Source: Natrinema sp031626495 (GTDB lineage: Archaea > Halobacteriota > Halobacteria > Halobacteriales > Natrialbaceae). From it: a stretch of 64,000 nt of DNA. Below, one piece after another: positions 15,886-25,357 of the stretch. Each line of letters opens with the position of its first letter. Positions within the stretch are counted from its first letter, which is position 1. Under the pieces are notes generated by a model, which saw nothing but the letters and a program-made list of their open reading frames with translations, had not been told where the DNA came from and searched no databases. A program made the position numbers and the translations under genes. The stretch spans positions 290,282 through 354,281 of the forward strand of contig NZ_JAMQOJ010000008.1 of assembly GCF_031626495.1 (NCBI RefSeq). Direction: 5' to 3'.

Positions 15886-16393
15886 CGGTCAGGGCCGATG
15901 GCCGTGACCCGAGGCCTGTGGGCGATATGACGGGCAGTCCCGTACCGACCGGTCCGCACACCGGGAGATCGCATTGGGATTGGGGCCTCGCGCTGTGAGT
16001 TTCTGTGTAAAATTCCCGAACTGGGTGGCGACGGAGTCGAAGCTCGTCCGACCATCGGTTCGGGCTGCGGCTGCACTCACAGCGTACATACCCCAACAAA
16101 CGGATGGCCGGTCAATAAACATTGCGTGGGACGAGCTTTCACGGGTCGGTAGAAGTTCGACGGAATCGGATAGAGTCGTACAGAAATGTCCAGATCTGGT
16201 CCGAAGGTGACCAACCGTCACTCCGGCGGAGGAGGACCGATGGAGAACTGACCGGTCGGAATCGCGTGCAGACGGCGAGGCGACACGATAGACCGTCGAG
16301 TGACGAGCGGCATCGGCCGTTGACGGCCTCGACAACGGTTCACAACCGCATTCATCTCGCAACGCTTTTGGCCCGGGGGTCCGGACGGTTTAC
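15886..16393. other. Intergenic region before guaB
   Basis: About 510 bases with no supportable gene; open frames on both strands are arginine/serine-rich. A T-run (cgcttttgg) about 30 bases before the guaB ATG may be its TATA element. Confidence 0.4.
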
Positions 16394-17896
16394 ATGGCGA
16401 ACGACGTTCCCGAGCACGAGCCCTATTCCTCGAAACTGCAGGTACCGGAAGCGTTAACGTTCGACGACGTTCTTCTCCGCCCCAAGGAGAGTCGCGTCGA
16501 ACCCGACGACGCGGACCTCACCTCGAACGTCTCGAAGAACGTCGAGGTTTCGGTCCCCATCCTCTCGGCGGCGATGGACACCGTCACCGAGAGCGACATG
16601 GCGATCGCGATGGCCCGCCACGGCGGCCTCGGAGTTCTCCACCGAAACATGAACATCGACGAGATGGTCGAGGAGATCGGCCGCGTCAAGAGCGCCGACG
16701 AACTCATCATCCCGCTGGACCAGGTCGTCACCGCAGACCCCGAAATGTCCGTCCGCGAGGTCGACGAACTGATGGCCCGCCAGGGCGTCGGCGGGGCACC
16801 CGTCGTCAACACCAACGGCGAGGTTCTGGGTATCATCTCGAGCACGGACATCCGGCCCCACCTCGAGGTCAACGAGGACGACCCGGTCACCGAGGCGATG
16901 ACCGACGAGGTCATCACGGCCCACGAGGACATCGACGCCCGCGATGCGTTCGAACTGATGTACGACCACAAGATCGAGCGCGTCCCCGTCGTCGACGACG
17001 AGAACCTGCTCGTCGGCCTCGTCACCATGCAGGGCATCCTCCAGCGCCGAGAGTACAAAGAGGCCGTCCGCGACGAGGACGGTCGCCTCCGGTGTGGCGT
17101 CGCCGTCAGTCCGTTCGAGACCGACCGTGCGCTCGCCGCGGACGAGGCGGGTGCGGACATCCTGTTCATCGATACCGCGCACGCGCACAACCTGAACGTG
17201 ATCGACGGCGCTCGAGAGATCAAGGAGTCCGTCGACGCAGACGTCGTCGTCGGCAACATCGGTACCCGCGAGGCGGCCGCAGACCTGGTCGAGTTCGCGG
17301 ACGGTCTGAAGGTCGGCATCGGTCCCGGCTCGATCTGTACCACCCGCGTCGTCTCCGGTTCGGGCATGCCCCAGATCACGGCCGTCGCGCAGGTCGCAGA
17401 CGTGGCCGCCGAACACGACGTGCCCGTGATCGCCGACGGCGGCATCCGCTACTCCGGGGACGCGATCAAGGCGGTCGCCGCCGGCGCGGACGCGGTCATG
17501 CTCGGCTCCTACTTCGCCGGAACCGACGAGGCGCCCGGCCGCGTCGTCACGATGAACGGCAAGAAGTACAAGCAGTACCGCGGCATGGGATCGGTCGGCG
17601 CGATGAAATCCGGCGACAGCGACCGATACCTGAAAGAGGAACCCGACGAAGACGACGAGTACGTCCCCGAAGGCGTCGAGGCGGCGACGCCGTACAAGGG
17701 CTCGCTGCAGTCCGAACTCCACCAGCTCGCGGGCGGCATGCAGTCGGGCATGGGCTACGTCGGCGCGGAGACGATTCCCGAGTTCAAGGAGCGATCGGAG
17801 TTCGTCCGCGTCTCCTCGGCCGGCCAGGCCGAGAGCCACGCCCACGACGTCGTCATCACCGACGAAGCGCCGAACTACTCGCCCGATAGCGAGTAA
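16394..17896 (+). CDS. guaB: IMP dehydrogenase
   Basis: 500 residues, full length. It oxidises IMP to XMP with NAD+, the committed step to GMP. The TIM barrel is split by two CBS domains (about 100-220: PLDQVVTADPEMSVREVDEL, MTDEVITAHEDIDARDAFEL). The catalytic loop GPGSICTTRVVSG carries C315. The flap and K+/IMP-binding segments (YKQYRGMGSVGAM, EGVEAATPYKGSL) are present. Convergent with the CMP kinase gene. Confidence 0.97.
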   Translation: MANDVPEHEPYSSKLQVPEALTFDDVLLRPKESRVEPDDADLTSNVSKNVEVSVPILSAAMDTVTESDMAIAMARHGGLGVLHRNMNIDEMVEEIGRVKSADELIIPLDQVVTADPEMSVREVDELMARQGVGGAPVVNTNGEVLGIISSTDIRPHLEVNEDDPVTEAMTDEVITAHEDIDARDAFELMYDHKIERVPVVDDENLLVGLVTMQGILQRREYKEAVRDEDGRLRCGVAVSPFETDRALAADEAGADILFIDTAHAHNLNVIDGAREIKESVDADVVVGNIGTREAAADLVEFADGLKVGIGPGSICTTRVVSGSGMPQITAVAQVADVAAEHDVPVIADGGIRYSGDAIKAVAAGADAVMLGSYFAGTDEAPGRVVTMNGKKYKQYRGMGSVGAMKSGDSDRYLKEEPDEDDEYVPEGVEAATPYKGSLQSELHQLAGGMQSGMGYVGAETIPEFKERSEFVRVSSAGQAESHAHDVVITDEAPNYSPDSE

Positions 17897-18001
17897 CGGG
17901 GCGTGCGATTCGGCCGCTGAATCGTCTCTTTCGCCACCGCGTTCCCGTTCGTTGCTACGCGTCGCCGTTCGTCGAGCAGCACGAAAACCGTCTCGAGTCG
18001 C

Positions 18002-18613
18002 TCAGGGATCGAGGGTCGGCGTCGAGAACGCGCCCTCGTCCAGTTCGGGATCGTACTCCTCGATGGCCGCTCGGACGACCGTGAACACGCCCTGTTTACT
18101 CCACCGCGCCGTATTGACGTAGAGGTCGTAGAACGTGCGGTTGTCGATGTCGATCTCGTAATACGACTGATATCGGCCGGCCTCGCTGACCTCTCGGACG
18201 CGCATCTCGGCTTCGGTTTCGATGCGATCGTCGATGCGCTCAAGCCGGACGTCTTCGGGGGCGTCGAGCCAGATCCGCAGGTCCGCGCGCTCGCCGGCCA
18301 GCCAGCCCGCCAGACGGGACTCGAGGATGAACGGCTTGTTTGCCATTCCCCACTTCTCGGCGATCTGCTGGAGGCGCTGGTCCAACGCGCGGTCGATCTC
18401 GTCGGACTCGTCGGCCTTCGCGGTGAGCTGATTGAGGCTCATATCGCGGTCCTCGGCGAGTTCGCGAAAGATATCGCCGCCGGAGACGTACGGACAGCCC
18501 ATCGCGTCCGCGAGGCGTTCGCACAGCGTCGTCGCCCCACAGCCCGGCGGGCCTGAGACGGTGATGAAAAGCGTCGTGTCGATCCCCTCGGTCGAACTGT
18601 CTTGTGTGCCCAT
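18002..18613 (-). CDS. cmk: Cytidylate kinase (archaeal type)
   Basis: 203 residues. P-loop SGPPGCGATTLCERLAD at about 20-35, then GGDIFRELAEDRDMSLNQL (NMP-binding), the domain ILESRLAGWLAGERADLRIWLDAP and a lid helix region with RVREVSEAGRYQSYYEIDIDNR. It phosphorylates CMP/dCMP with ATP in the cytosol. The glycine-rich loop GCGATT replaces the usual GKG/GKS lysine, as in many archaeal CMP kinases. The start is at the ATG giving MGTQDSS; an ATG four codons earlier is possible. Confidence 0.85.
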   Translation of the reverse strand: MGTQDSSTEGIDTTLFITVSGPPGCGATTLCERLADAMGCPYVSGGDIFRELAEDRDMSLNQLTAKADESDEIDRALDQRLQQIAEKWGMANKPFILESRLAGWLAGERADLRIWLDAPEDVRLERIDDRIETEAEMRVREVSEAGRYQSYYEIDIDNRTFYDLYVNTARWSKQGVFTVVRAAIEEYDPELDEGAFSTPTLDP

Positions 18614-18721
18614 ACGTTGATCCACTCGGTCCCCCGTGAAAAGGTTCCGGCTCGGATTCGGCGATCGAACCCGTGAGCAGTACGTTCGGTAACGAATGGC
18701 GCGAATCGGGCCGAGCGGGAC

Positions 18722-19198
18722 TCAGGGGACGAACGAGCTGCCGCACTCGGTACACGTCAGTCGGAAGTTCCCCTCGTCGGTGAGCTCGAGGCCGTGCCCG
18801 ATCTCGTCCTCGCAGGTCTGACAGTAAATCATCGACTCGATCTCGTCCCAGTCGTGTTTGGACTTGGGCGCGCCGAAGGCGAAGCCGACGACCATCTCGT
18901 CGGTGTCGTTGTAGCCGTGCTGGAAGTCCCCCGGCGCGAATCGGATCACTTCCCCTTCGTCGACGAGCAACTCGTCGTCCTTCGTCTCGAAGGTCGCGGT
19001 CCCCTCCTGGACGTAGAAGACCTCCTCCTGGTCGTGGTGGGTGTGCAGCCCGCCGGAGAACGACTCGCCGGGCTCGAGTTCGAAGTAGTTCATCGCGAAG
19101 TCCGAAAAGCCGAGCGCGTCCGAGACCGGCCGCCTGACGGAGTGGACGTCCATCGGGTTGACTTCGATATCAACGTCGTCGATTGCGACTTTCTCCAT
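18722..19198 (-). CDS. Cupin domain protein with C-terminal zinc ribbon
   Basis: 158 residues. The cupin barrel has the metal motif GGLHTHHDQEEVFYVQEG (about 49-66) and second motif FAPGDFQHGYN. It is followed by a zinc ribbon CQTC ... CTEC (about 126-152). The substrate is unknown; family members include small oxygenases, isomerases and sensors. The start is the ATG before EKVAIDDVD. The cupin-ribbon fusion suggests a regulatory or nucleic-acid-linked role. Confidence 0.8.
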   Translation of the reverse strand: MEKVAIDDVDIEVNPMDVHSVRRPVSDALGFSDFAMNYFELEPGESFSGGLHTHHDQEEVFYVQEGTATFETKDDELLVDEGEVIRFAPGDFQHGYNDTDEMVVGFAFGAPKSKHDWDEIESMIYCQTCEDEIGHGLELTDEGNFRLTCTECGSSFVP

Positions 19199-19305
19199 AA
19201 ATTGGCCTTCGTCTCCCGCCCCAAAAGTCTCGTGATTGAGGATAACTACCACGTTGTGGGGTGCGAAGAGTAACGCCTACGGTCGTGCGACCCCGAGTCC
19301 CGGAC

Positions 19306-19782
19306 GTGAACCGCCGCACGGTACTCCGATCCGCCGGGGTCGCAGCCACCGTCAGTCTCTCGGGCTGCGTCGAGGCGCTGCAGGAGCACTATCAGGGGAG
19401 TTTTCGAGGGCTGGTTCCGGTCGAACTCTACAACGAAGCGGATCAGCATTACGACCTCCGACTCGAGGCCTACGCCGCGGACGGAGACCGGCAGACGTAC
19501 GAAGAGAGTTACACCGTCACGTCGGGCCAGCGGGCCACGGCACCGCATCTCGACGCGGCCGAACAGCACTTCCGTGCGACGAAGTTCGGAGAGGGAAGCG
19601 AACCGCTCGCAGTCAAAGACGGAACGATTACGCCGAATACGAGCCTCGTCCTCGTCCGGGTCACGAACGACGATCTAATCCTGGAGATCAAGCGAGGGGA
19701 CGACAACGAGACGGGACCAACCGCCGGACAGGAGTCGAGCGGTGCCGAGACGGGCGGAAGTGACGCGAACGACATCGCCTGA
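19306..19782 (+). CDS. Small Tat-exported lipoprotein
   Basis: 158 residues. GTG start gives MNRRTVLRSAGVAATVSLSGC: twin-arginine signal with lipobox cysteine at 21. The mature part is a compact beta domain (VPVELYNEADQHYDLRLEAYAADGDR) with an acidic, Ser/Gly-rich tail. The upstream in-frame ATG lacks coding character. Function unknown. It is convergent with the YcaO gene. Confidence 0.75.
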   Translation: MNRRTVLRSAGVAATVSLSGCVEALQEHYQGSFRGLVPVELYNEADQHYDLRLEAYAADGDRQTYEESYTVTSGQRATAPHLDAAEQHFRATKFGEGSEPLAVKDGTITPNTSLVLVRVTNDDLILEIKRGDDNETGPTAGQESSGAETGGSDANDIA

Positions 19783-19802
19783 GCGCTCTTTTTCGCGACC
19801 GA

Positions 19803-21563
19803 TCAGGGATAGGGGTGGAACGGACGCTCGAGTCGCGCCTCGAACCCGAGGTCGTCCGGCACCGTCCGCGCCCGCTCGCCGAAGAACGGCTCGCCGGTGA
19901 ACAGCGGTTGCGCGCCGGGGACGAGGACCCGAACCGCCTCGAAGCCGATCTGTTCGACGTCGCGCGTCGTCAATCGCGCCGCGTACGGCGTCAACCCCGC
20001 GTCGGCCGTTCGCTCACAGAGCGTCTCGAGCCGGTCGACACCCGTTGGAACGGGATCCGGCCCAACGCTCGCCGCGTGAACTGTCCGGTCAGTGTCGACG
20101 AACTCCCGGGCACGCTCGGGGAAAGACGCGTATTCGCCGATCGCACCGCCCGCGTCGTCGGCCTCGTCGGGGCCGAGGCTTCGGAGCTCGGTCCAGTTCT
20201 GCAGCGCCTCCTCGAGCGCCGACGTGGCCGCGGCCGCGGCGTCGAGGCCGGCGGCCGAGCCGACCGCGAAGGCGGGCCACGCGTCGTCGGTCGGCGAGAT
20301 CTCCCCACCGCCCATCGCGTCCGGATCGCGGTGGACCGCCACGGCCACCACGGGTACGTCGACGTCCTGCGTGACGAGTAGCGGCGTCACGGATAACCTC
20401 TCACTGCGGGCGCGGCGCTCGAGTCGGTCGAACGCGTCAGTATCGACCGACAGGCCGAGCGGGTCGAACGTCGAGTACCACGCGAGCATCGTCGCGTCGC
20501 GCTCGATGGTCTCGGTCAGCCCCGATACGAGGGCGTCGACCGTCGACGACCCGAGTCCGAGCCCGGTCGTGATCGCCGGGACCAGTTCGTCGCCGGGCTG
20601 GGGGAACTGGACCGCTGCAGCCGGCAGATACACCGGATCGCCGGTCGCCAGATTTTCGCCCGGCACCCAGCAGTGCTCGTCGTTCGCATCGTACGCGGGT
20701 GCATCGTCCGGCCGAACGAGGGCCGTCGGAGCGACCGCGTTCTCGAGGTCGCTCTCACTCGCGCGGACGAAGTCGTCGTCGTGGTAGACCCCGGCGCAGT
20801 AGCGCTCGAGGCCCTCACCGACGGCCTTCATCAGCGCGGCGTTCCAGTCGTCGGCGACGCCGGCGGCCTGTCGCGGCGCGCTCGCGTCGCTGTAGGCGGT
20901 CGTGTCCGCCACCGTCGCCAGATAGTACGGCGCCGGGAAGGACTCCACCTCGGCGATGCTCGCGACGGGGCCGACACGGTCGTCGATAGCCCCCTCCGCG
21001 TGCTCGACCGCTGCCTCGAGGTCGAGCGTCTCGGCGTCCCGGTCGAGCGTCCGATCCCGACTCGCGTCGGCGCACGTACAGCCCGGCACCGGTAAGAGCG
21101 GCCGTCGGGCGTGTGGCACTTCGCGGACCGAGCCGACGATCGACCGCTCGTCGCCCGAGAGAACGCGGACGCACTCCCGGCCGGCGACCGCGCCAGCGAG
21201 TCGGGCCGCGCTGCGGTCGGCCTGCGGAGCGTCGCCCTGTTCCTCGAGATTCGACGCGACGCGTGCGCGGAGACAGTCGAAACAGCCGGTGGCGGGCGCG
21301 AAGCCGGTCACGGCCGCGTCGACGGTCGGAATCGGGAAGCCGCCGACGCCGCCGATTTCGAGGGCGATCCACGGCGTCCCGCCCTCGAGTGTGGCCTCGT
21401 TCGCCCGATCGAACGTCGTCGACCCCACGACATCACCGACGACCGCAAAGCGTGCGTCGGCGAGCGACCCCGGGTCGGCGTCACGAACGTCGATATCGAC
21501 ATCGCCGAGCGCGGCGACGACCGCCTCGCGGACCGGGTCGTCGGCCACGACGGATACCTGCAT
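19803..21563 (-). CDS. Fused C-D YcaO-domain protein (cyclodehydratase-like)
   Basis: 586 residues. The N-terminal about 170 residues resemble the ocin/ThiF-like C-protein domain with cysteine pairs C94/C97 (CFDC) and C162/C164 (CTC) that could hold zinc. Residues about 200-586 are a YcaO domain with the ATP-binding helices AVGEGLERYCAG, SGLTETIERDATM and SALEEALQ, ending in the proline-rich PFHPYP tail. YcaO enzymes activate peptide amide backbones with ATP to form azolines or thioamides. No precursor peptide or SagB-type dehydrogenase is visible nearby. The MATE exporter lies 81 bases upstream on the same strand. Confidence 0.85.
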   Translation of the reverse strand: MQVSVVADDPVREAVVAALGDVDIDVRDADPGSLADARFAVVGDVVGSTTFDRANEATLEGGTPWIALEIGGVGGFPIPTVDAAVTGFAPATGCFDCLRARVASNLEEQGDAPQADRSAARLAGAVAGRECVRVLSGDERSIVGSVREVPHARRPLLPVPGCTCADASRDRTLDRDAETLDLEAAVEHAEGAIDDRVGPVASIAEVESFPAPYYLATVADTTAYSDASAPRQAAGVADDWNAALMKAVGEGLERYCAGVYHDDDFVRASESDLENAVAPTALVRPDDAPAYDANDEHCWVPGENLATGDPVYLPAAAVQFPQPGDELVPAITTGLGLGSSTVDALVSGLTETIERDATMLAWYSTFDPLGLSVDTDAFDRLERRARSERLSVTPLLVTQDVDVPVVAVAVHRDPDAMGGGEISPTDDAWPAFAVGSAAGLDAAAAATSALEEALQNWTELRSLGPDEADDAGGAIGEYASFPERAREFVDTDRTVHAASVGPDPVPTGVDRLETLCERTADAGLTPYAARLTTRDVEQIGFEAVRVLVPGAQPLFTGEPFFGERARTVPDDLGFEARLERPFHPYP

Positions 21564-21644
21564 ACCCCATTCCTCCGTGGCGGGGGGCAAAAACGCCCCG
21601 CTCGAGTCGCGATCGCTGGCGGCACAGCGAGGAGAGGTGGGCTG

Positions 21645-23084
21645 TCAGTCGTCGGTGCTCGGCTCGATGTCGTCGCCGACCGGCGGACCGGCCGGTCCCT
21701 CGGTGACGTCGACGTTCCGCCAGGTGCCTCTGCGATACCAGCCGTACGCGAGGGTAGCGCCGACGGCGTTCGAGACGGCGAAGGCGAGCCAGATGCCGCG
21801 GTACTCCAGGGCCGTCTGCGAGAGGCCGTAAGCGGCCGGAAGCCGAATGAGGCCGTAGATCACGAGGACGATCGCGGCCGCGGTAAGCGTCTTCCCGGTC
21901 CCCCGGAAGCTGCCGTTGTAGGCCCGCATCACCCCGATGAATCCAAAGGAGGGCGCGACGTACCGGAGGAACGTAACGCCGACTTCGATGACTGCTGAAT
22001 CGTCGGTAAACGCCGCGGTGATGGGCCGAGCGCCGATCCACGCCACGACGCCGAGCGCCCCGAGGACCACGAACATGGTGCGGGCGGCGAAGTCGGCGGC
22101 GGCCTTCGCGCGATCCGGCTTGCCGGCCCCCACGTTCTGTCCGGTCATCGTCTCGACGCCGCGGGCGACCGCGATCGCCGGCAGGAAGATGACCGAGAAC
22201 ACGCGCGTGCCGATCCCGTAGGCGGCGACGACGTACGTCGGGAAGAAGCCGACGATCACCAGCAGCAGGTTGATCGACAGCGCCCGTCCCATCCCCTCGA
22301 TCGACGCGGGAAACCCGATCCTGACGAGCTTCTTCGCGAATTCGAGGTCCGGGCGCATCTGGCGGAGCCGAATCCGGACGCCCCTCGTCCCGCGGAACAT
22401 GATCGCGAGGCCCACGACGATCGCGAGGGCTCGAGCGAAGACCGTCGCGATGGCCGCGCCCTCGATCCCGAGTCTGGGGAACGGCCCCCAACCGAAGATC
22501 AAGAACGGGTCGAGGACGACGTTGAGGAGGACCGAGCCGAACATCACCAGCATCGGCGTGACCGTGTCCCCGTAGCCTCTCATTAGCGCGATGAAGACGA
22601 AGAAGCCGAACATGAAGGGCATCCCGAGCGAGATGACCTGCATGTAGTCGGTCGCAAGCAGCTGTACGTTCTCTGACGCACCGAGGAGGCCGAGCAGTTC
22701 GTCGACCGAGGCGTAGCCGACGAGGCCGAGGACCATCGCGCCGAGCAGCGATAGCGCCACGGTCTGGGAGGCGGCGTACTCCGCCTCGCTCTCCTCGTCC
22801 GCACCGACGTGCTGGGCGACGAGAACGCTCCCGGCGGTCGATAGTCCCAGCCCGACCGAGATCAGCAAGAACACCATCGGGAACGCGAAGCTGATCGCCG
22901 CCAGCGCGTTCGTGCTGTACTGCCCGAGCCAGAACGTGTCGATGAGGTTGTACGCCGTCTGCAACAGATTCGTCACGATGATCGGCAGCGAGAGGTAGAA
23001 CAGCGGCCGTGCGATGTCACCCGACGTGAGGTCGAACTCCTCCCGACCTTTGAACAGCGCGGAAAGTCGGTCCAGCAGGCTCAT
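21645..23084 (-). CDS. MATE family multidrug efflux transporter
   Basis: 479 residues with 12 hydrophobic helices in two MatE halves. Typical motifs: LSLPIIVTNLLQTAYNLIDTFWLG at the start, VLVAQHVGA, and GFFPTYVVAAYGIGTRVF in the second half. It exports cationic organic compounds using Na+ or H+. The start overlaps the stop of the TetR gene by four bases, so the regulator and pump form one operon under the operator at 23737. Confidence 0.93.
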   Translation of the reverse strand: MSLLDRLSALFKGREEFDLTSGDIARPLFYLSLPIIVTNLLQTAYNLIDTFWLGQYSTNALAAISFAFPMVFLLISVGLGLSTAGSVLVAQHVGADEESEAEYAASQTVALSLLGAMVLGLVGYASVDELLGLLGASENVQLLATDYMQVISLGMPFMFGFFVFIALMRGYGDTVTPMLVMFGSVLLNVVLDPFLIFGWGPFPRLGIEGAAIATVFARALAIVVGLAIMFRGTRGVRIRLRQMRPDLEFAKKLVRIGFPASIEGMGRALSINLLLVIVGFFPTYVVAAYGIGTRVFSVIFLPAIAVARGVETMTGQNVGAGKPDRAKAAADFAARTMFVVLGALGVVAWIGARPITAAFTDDSAVIEVGVTFLRYVAPSFGFIGVMRAYNGSFRGTGKTLTAAAIVLVIYGLIRLPAAYGLSQTALEYRGIWLAFAVSNAVGATLAYGWYRRGTWRNVDVTEGPAGPPVGDDIEPSTDD

Positions 23085-23713
23085 CTGTCGGCCTCCGCCC
23101 CGCCGTCAGCGTACGTCGACTCCGGACCGCTCGAGCCGTCCGTCCGAAGCGTCTCGTCGATGTATTCGTGGACGTACCGCTTCGTCCGCTCGGGCGACCG
23201 ATCGACAGCGGCCGCTCGCGTCTGCGCCCCCTGGAACAGCGTCACGAGGAAGTCCGCCGTTTCGTCCGGGTCGACGTCGTCGTGGAACTCCCCTACCTCG
23301 ATGCCGTCCGCGACGAACCCGGCGATCCGATCGCGGAGCGCTCGGTCGAACTCGCTCAGTTGCTCCCGGTAGGCCTCGTTGTACGGCGATTGGGCCTTGA
23401 TCTCGAGGATCGCCGTTCGGAACTCCTCGGCGGACTCCTCGTCGGCCGGCGTCAACAGTTCGTCGAGAAACTCGTGGAGCTGCTCGGCCGGCGTCTCACC
23501 CGGGACCGTCTCGGTTCGCTCCTCGAACCTGGCGAGCAGATACTCCAGAAACGACTCGAGGAGGTCCTGCTTGCCCTCGAAGTGGTAGTGGAGCGTTCCT
23601 TTGCTCTTGTCCGATTCAGCCGCGATGTCCTGCATCGTCAGCTCTGCGTAGCCGTGCTTGCAGAGCGCCTGGTACGTCGCCTGCATCAGTTCGTCGATGG
23701 TCTCGTCCGTCAT
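23081..23713 (-). CDS. TetR/AcrR family repressor of the MATE operon
   Basis: 210 residues. N-terminal HTH (ELTMQDIAAESDKSKGTLHYHFEGKQDLL) and a helical C-terminal ligand-binding domain (about 60-190). It is first in a two-gene operon with the MATE transporter. An inverted repeat just upstream of its start suggests self-repression relieved by a pump substrate. The C-terminus has an unstructured Ser/Gly/Asp tail. Confidence 0.93.
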   Translation of the reverse strand: MTDETIDELMQATYQALCKHGYAELTMQDIAAESDKSKGTLHYHFEGKQDLLESFLEYLLARFEERTETVPGETPAEQLHEFLDELLTPADEESAEEFRTAILEIKAQSPYNEAYREQLSEFDRALRDRIAGFVADGIEVGEFHDDVDPDETADFLVTLFQGAQTRAAAVDRSPERTKRYVHEYIDETLRTDGSSGPESTYADGGAEADR

Positions 23714-23736
23714 GCAGGAAGGTACTACGAAGACTT

Positions 23737-23750
23737 ACTGACTGGTCAGT
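23737..23750. promoter_or_regulatory. Probable TetR operator
   Basis: actgactggtcagt is a palindrome apart from its two central bases, centred about 30 bases upstream of the TetR start, where the TATA/initiation region should be. Flanking bases extend it to ttactgactggtcagtcaa. Confidence 0.6.
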
Positions 23751-23837
23751 CAAAAGCGCTTCGTAACCGGATGCTCACGGACGGCTTGACGAGATCGACT
23801 GGATGTGGAAAGCGGTCGATATCGAGGGCGAGCGCGA

Positions 23838-24287
23838 TCAGTCGCGATCGCGCAACCGCTCGAGGACTTCCTCGGCGTTCTCGACCGCTTTTTCCTTCTT
23901 CGCCGGGTAGGCCTCGACCTTCCCGCGGAAGGTGATGCCGTCGCCGAGGCGCACGTCGCCCTGGAAGGCGGCCTGCTTGTCGAGACGCAGGAACAGTTCG
24001 GTGTTCTCGGTGACCCGCTCGTCGAGCTCGTCGATCAGGCCGTCGAAGGACTCGAGGTCGGCCAGCCGCGAGAGGACGTGGCGCACGTCGTCGGCGTTCT
24101 CGACGCGGGCCGAGAGGACGAGGATGCGGTCGCCGTAGTGGCCCTCGCTCTCGGTACGCTCGATCTCGAACGGCTCGTCGTCGCCGTCCGGGAGGAAGGT
24201 ACGGAGCGCCTCCTCGACGCGCTTTTCGTCCTCGGTGGCGTAGCAAAACGTTCGCAAGTCGACGTAGTGAAGCGGGATCTGGGGCAT
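23838..24287 (-). CDS. Archaeal RNA-binding protein (predicted exosome-associated family)
   Basis: 149 residues. Starts MPQIPLHYVDLRTFCYATEDE and continues with a two-layer alpha/beta fold (ILVLSARVENADDVRHVL, LFLRLDKQAAFQGDVRLGDGITFRGKVEAYP), resembling the archaeal RNA-binding family once listed as an exosome subunit (COG1325). Likely involved in RNA or ribosome biogenesis. The start is the first ATG; no extension is plausible. Confidence 0.8.
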   Translation of the reverse strand: MPQIPLHYVDLRTFCYATEDEKRVEEALRTFLPDGDDEPFEIERTESEGHYGDRILVLSARVENADDVRHVLSRLADLESFDGLIDELDERVTENTELFLRLDKQAAFQGDVRLGDGITFRGKVEAYPAKKEKAVENAEEVLERLRDRD

Positions 24288-24373
24288 CTACGGGTCGAAA
24301 GTCGGTGTGGTCGTCGGACCGGGGTGACGGGACTGCGGTCGCCTCGGGCGAGCGCGGCCGGTCCGGAACGGCG

Positions 24374-24565
24374 TTACTCTTCGTCTTCGTCGGCCGCCTC
24401 GAGGTCGTCCTCGGGGACGCCGGCCTCCTGGCCGTCGTCGAAGCTGATCGTGTAGGTGACGTCGCCGAACATCGACTCCATCGTCTGGGTGACGGTGCCG
24501 GTTTCGCCGTCGAACTCGCTGTGCTCGTCGTGGAGGACCACGCGGTCGTCTTCCTCGAAGCTCAT
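24374..24565 (-). CDS. Small SH3/KOW-like acidic protein
   Basis: 63 residues. One compact beta-barrel repeat: DDRVVLHDEHSEFDGETGTVTQT ... YTISFDDGQEAGVPEDDLE, then a DE-rich tail. It is similar to single-domain haloarchaeal KOW/SH3-like proteins; function unknown. Confidence 0.7.
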   Translation of the reverse strand: MSFEEDDRVVLHDEHSEFDGETGTVTQTMESMFGDVTYTISFDDGQEAGVPEDDLEAADEDEE

Positions 24566-24667
24566 AGCCGGTGATTCCCCGGCGGCGTGTAAAAAGGGAC
24601 TGATTTTGCCGTCAGGGTCTCGGGATCAGCGGCCCGCTTCGATAGTCGAATCGCGGTCCGGGGCCGA

Positions 24668-25357
24668 TCAGGCCTCGAGTTCGACGCCGAGTTCCTCGAG
24701 CAGGGTTTCGGCCGCTGCGTGCGAGGAGCCGGGGCCGCGAGCGGTGATGAGATCGCCGTCGACGGTGACGCTGGTGTCGGCGTCGAGTTCGGCGTCCCAG
24801 TTGCCGCCGGCCGCCTCCACCTCGTCTTCGACCCAGTAGGGCAGTTTGCGGCCGTCGGGCATCCGGTCCTGTTCGTCGACGATGCCTTCCTCCCACTCGT
24901 TGGGGAAGCCGGTCACGTCGCGGCCGTTGACGATGAACGCGCCGTGGCTGTCGCGGGCGAAGCCGAGCATGCCGACGGCGTGGCAGACGACCAGCGCCTT
25001 GCCGTCGCCCTCGACGATATCGCGGAGGAGTTCGCGGGCGTGTTTGTCCTGGTTGATGTCCCACTCGGTGCCGTGGCCGCCGGGGAAGACGACGGCGTCG
25101 TACCCCGCCGCGTCGGCCTGTGCGATCGGGATCGGGTCGTTCAGCCGCTCGTCGTTCTCGGCGACCTCTTTGACGTGTTCGGCGGTCTCCTCGCCGACCT
25201 GGTCGGGATCGACCGAACGCTCGTCGACGACTGGCGGGTCGCCCGACGGCGTCGCGACGGTGATCTCGACGCCCGCGTCCGAGAGCGTCTCGAGGGGTTC
25301 GACGCACTCCTCTCCCCAGTAGCCTTCCTCGCTAACGACGAACAGTGCTTCCGTCAT
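24668..25357 (-). CDS. DJ-1/PfpI family protein (class I glutamine amidotransferase fold)
   Basis: 229 residues. Core motifs FPGGHGTEWDI and ALVVCHAVGMLGF with the nucleophile cysteine in the elbow; the position after it is Ala rather than the usual His or Gly of some classes. An acidic residue in SEEGYWGEE near residue 13 fits the Hsp31/DJ-1 catalytic Glu. The family includes glyoxalase III-like and chaperone or deglycase-like activities. The ATG at 25357 is chosen; upstream frame is non-coding. Confidence 0.85.
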   Translation of the reverse strand: MTEALFVVSEEGYWGEECVEPLETLSDAGVEITVATPSGDPPVVDERSVDPDQVGEETAEHVKEVAENDERLNDPIPIAQADAAGYDAVVFPGGHGTEWDINQDKHARELLRDIVEGDGKALVVCHAVGMLGFARDSHGAFIVNGRDVTGFPNEWEEGIVDEQDRMPDGRKLPYWVEDEVEAAGGNWDAELDADTSVTVDGDLITARGPGSSHAAAETLLEELGVELEA

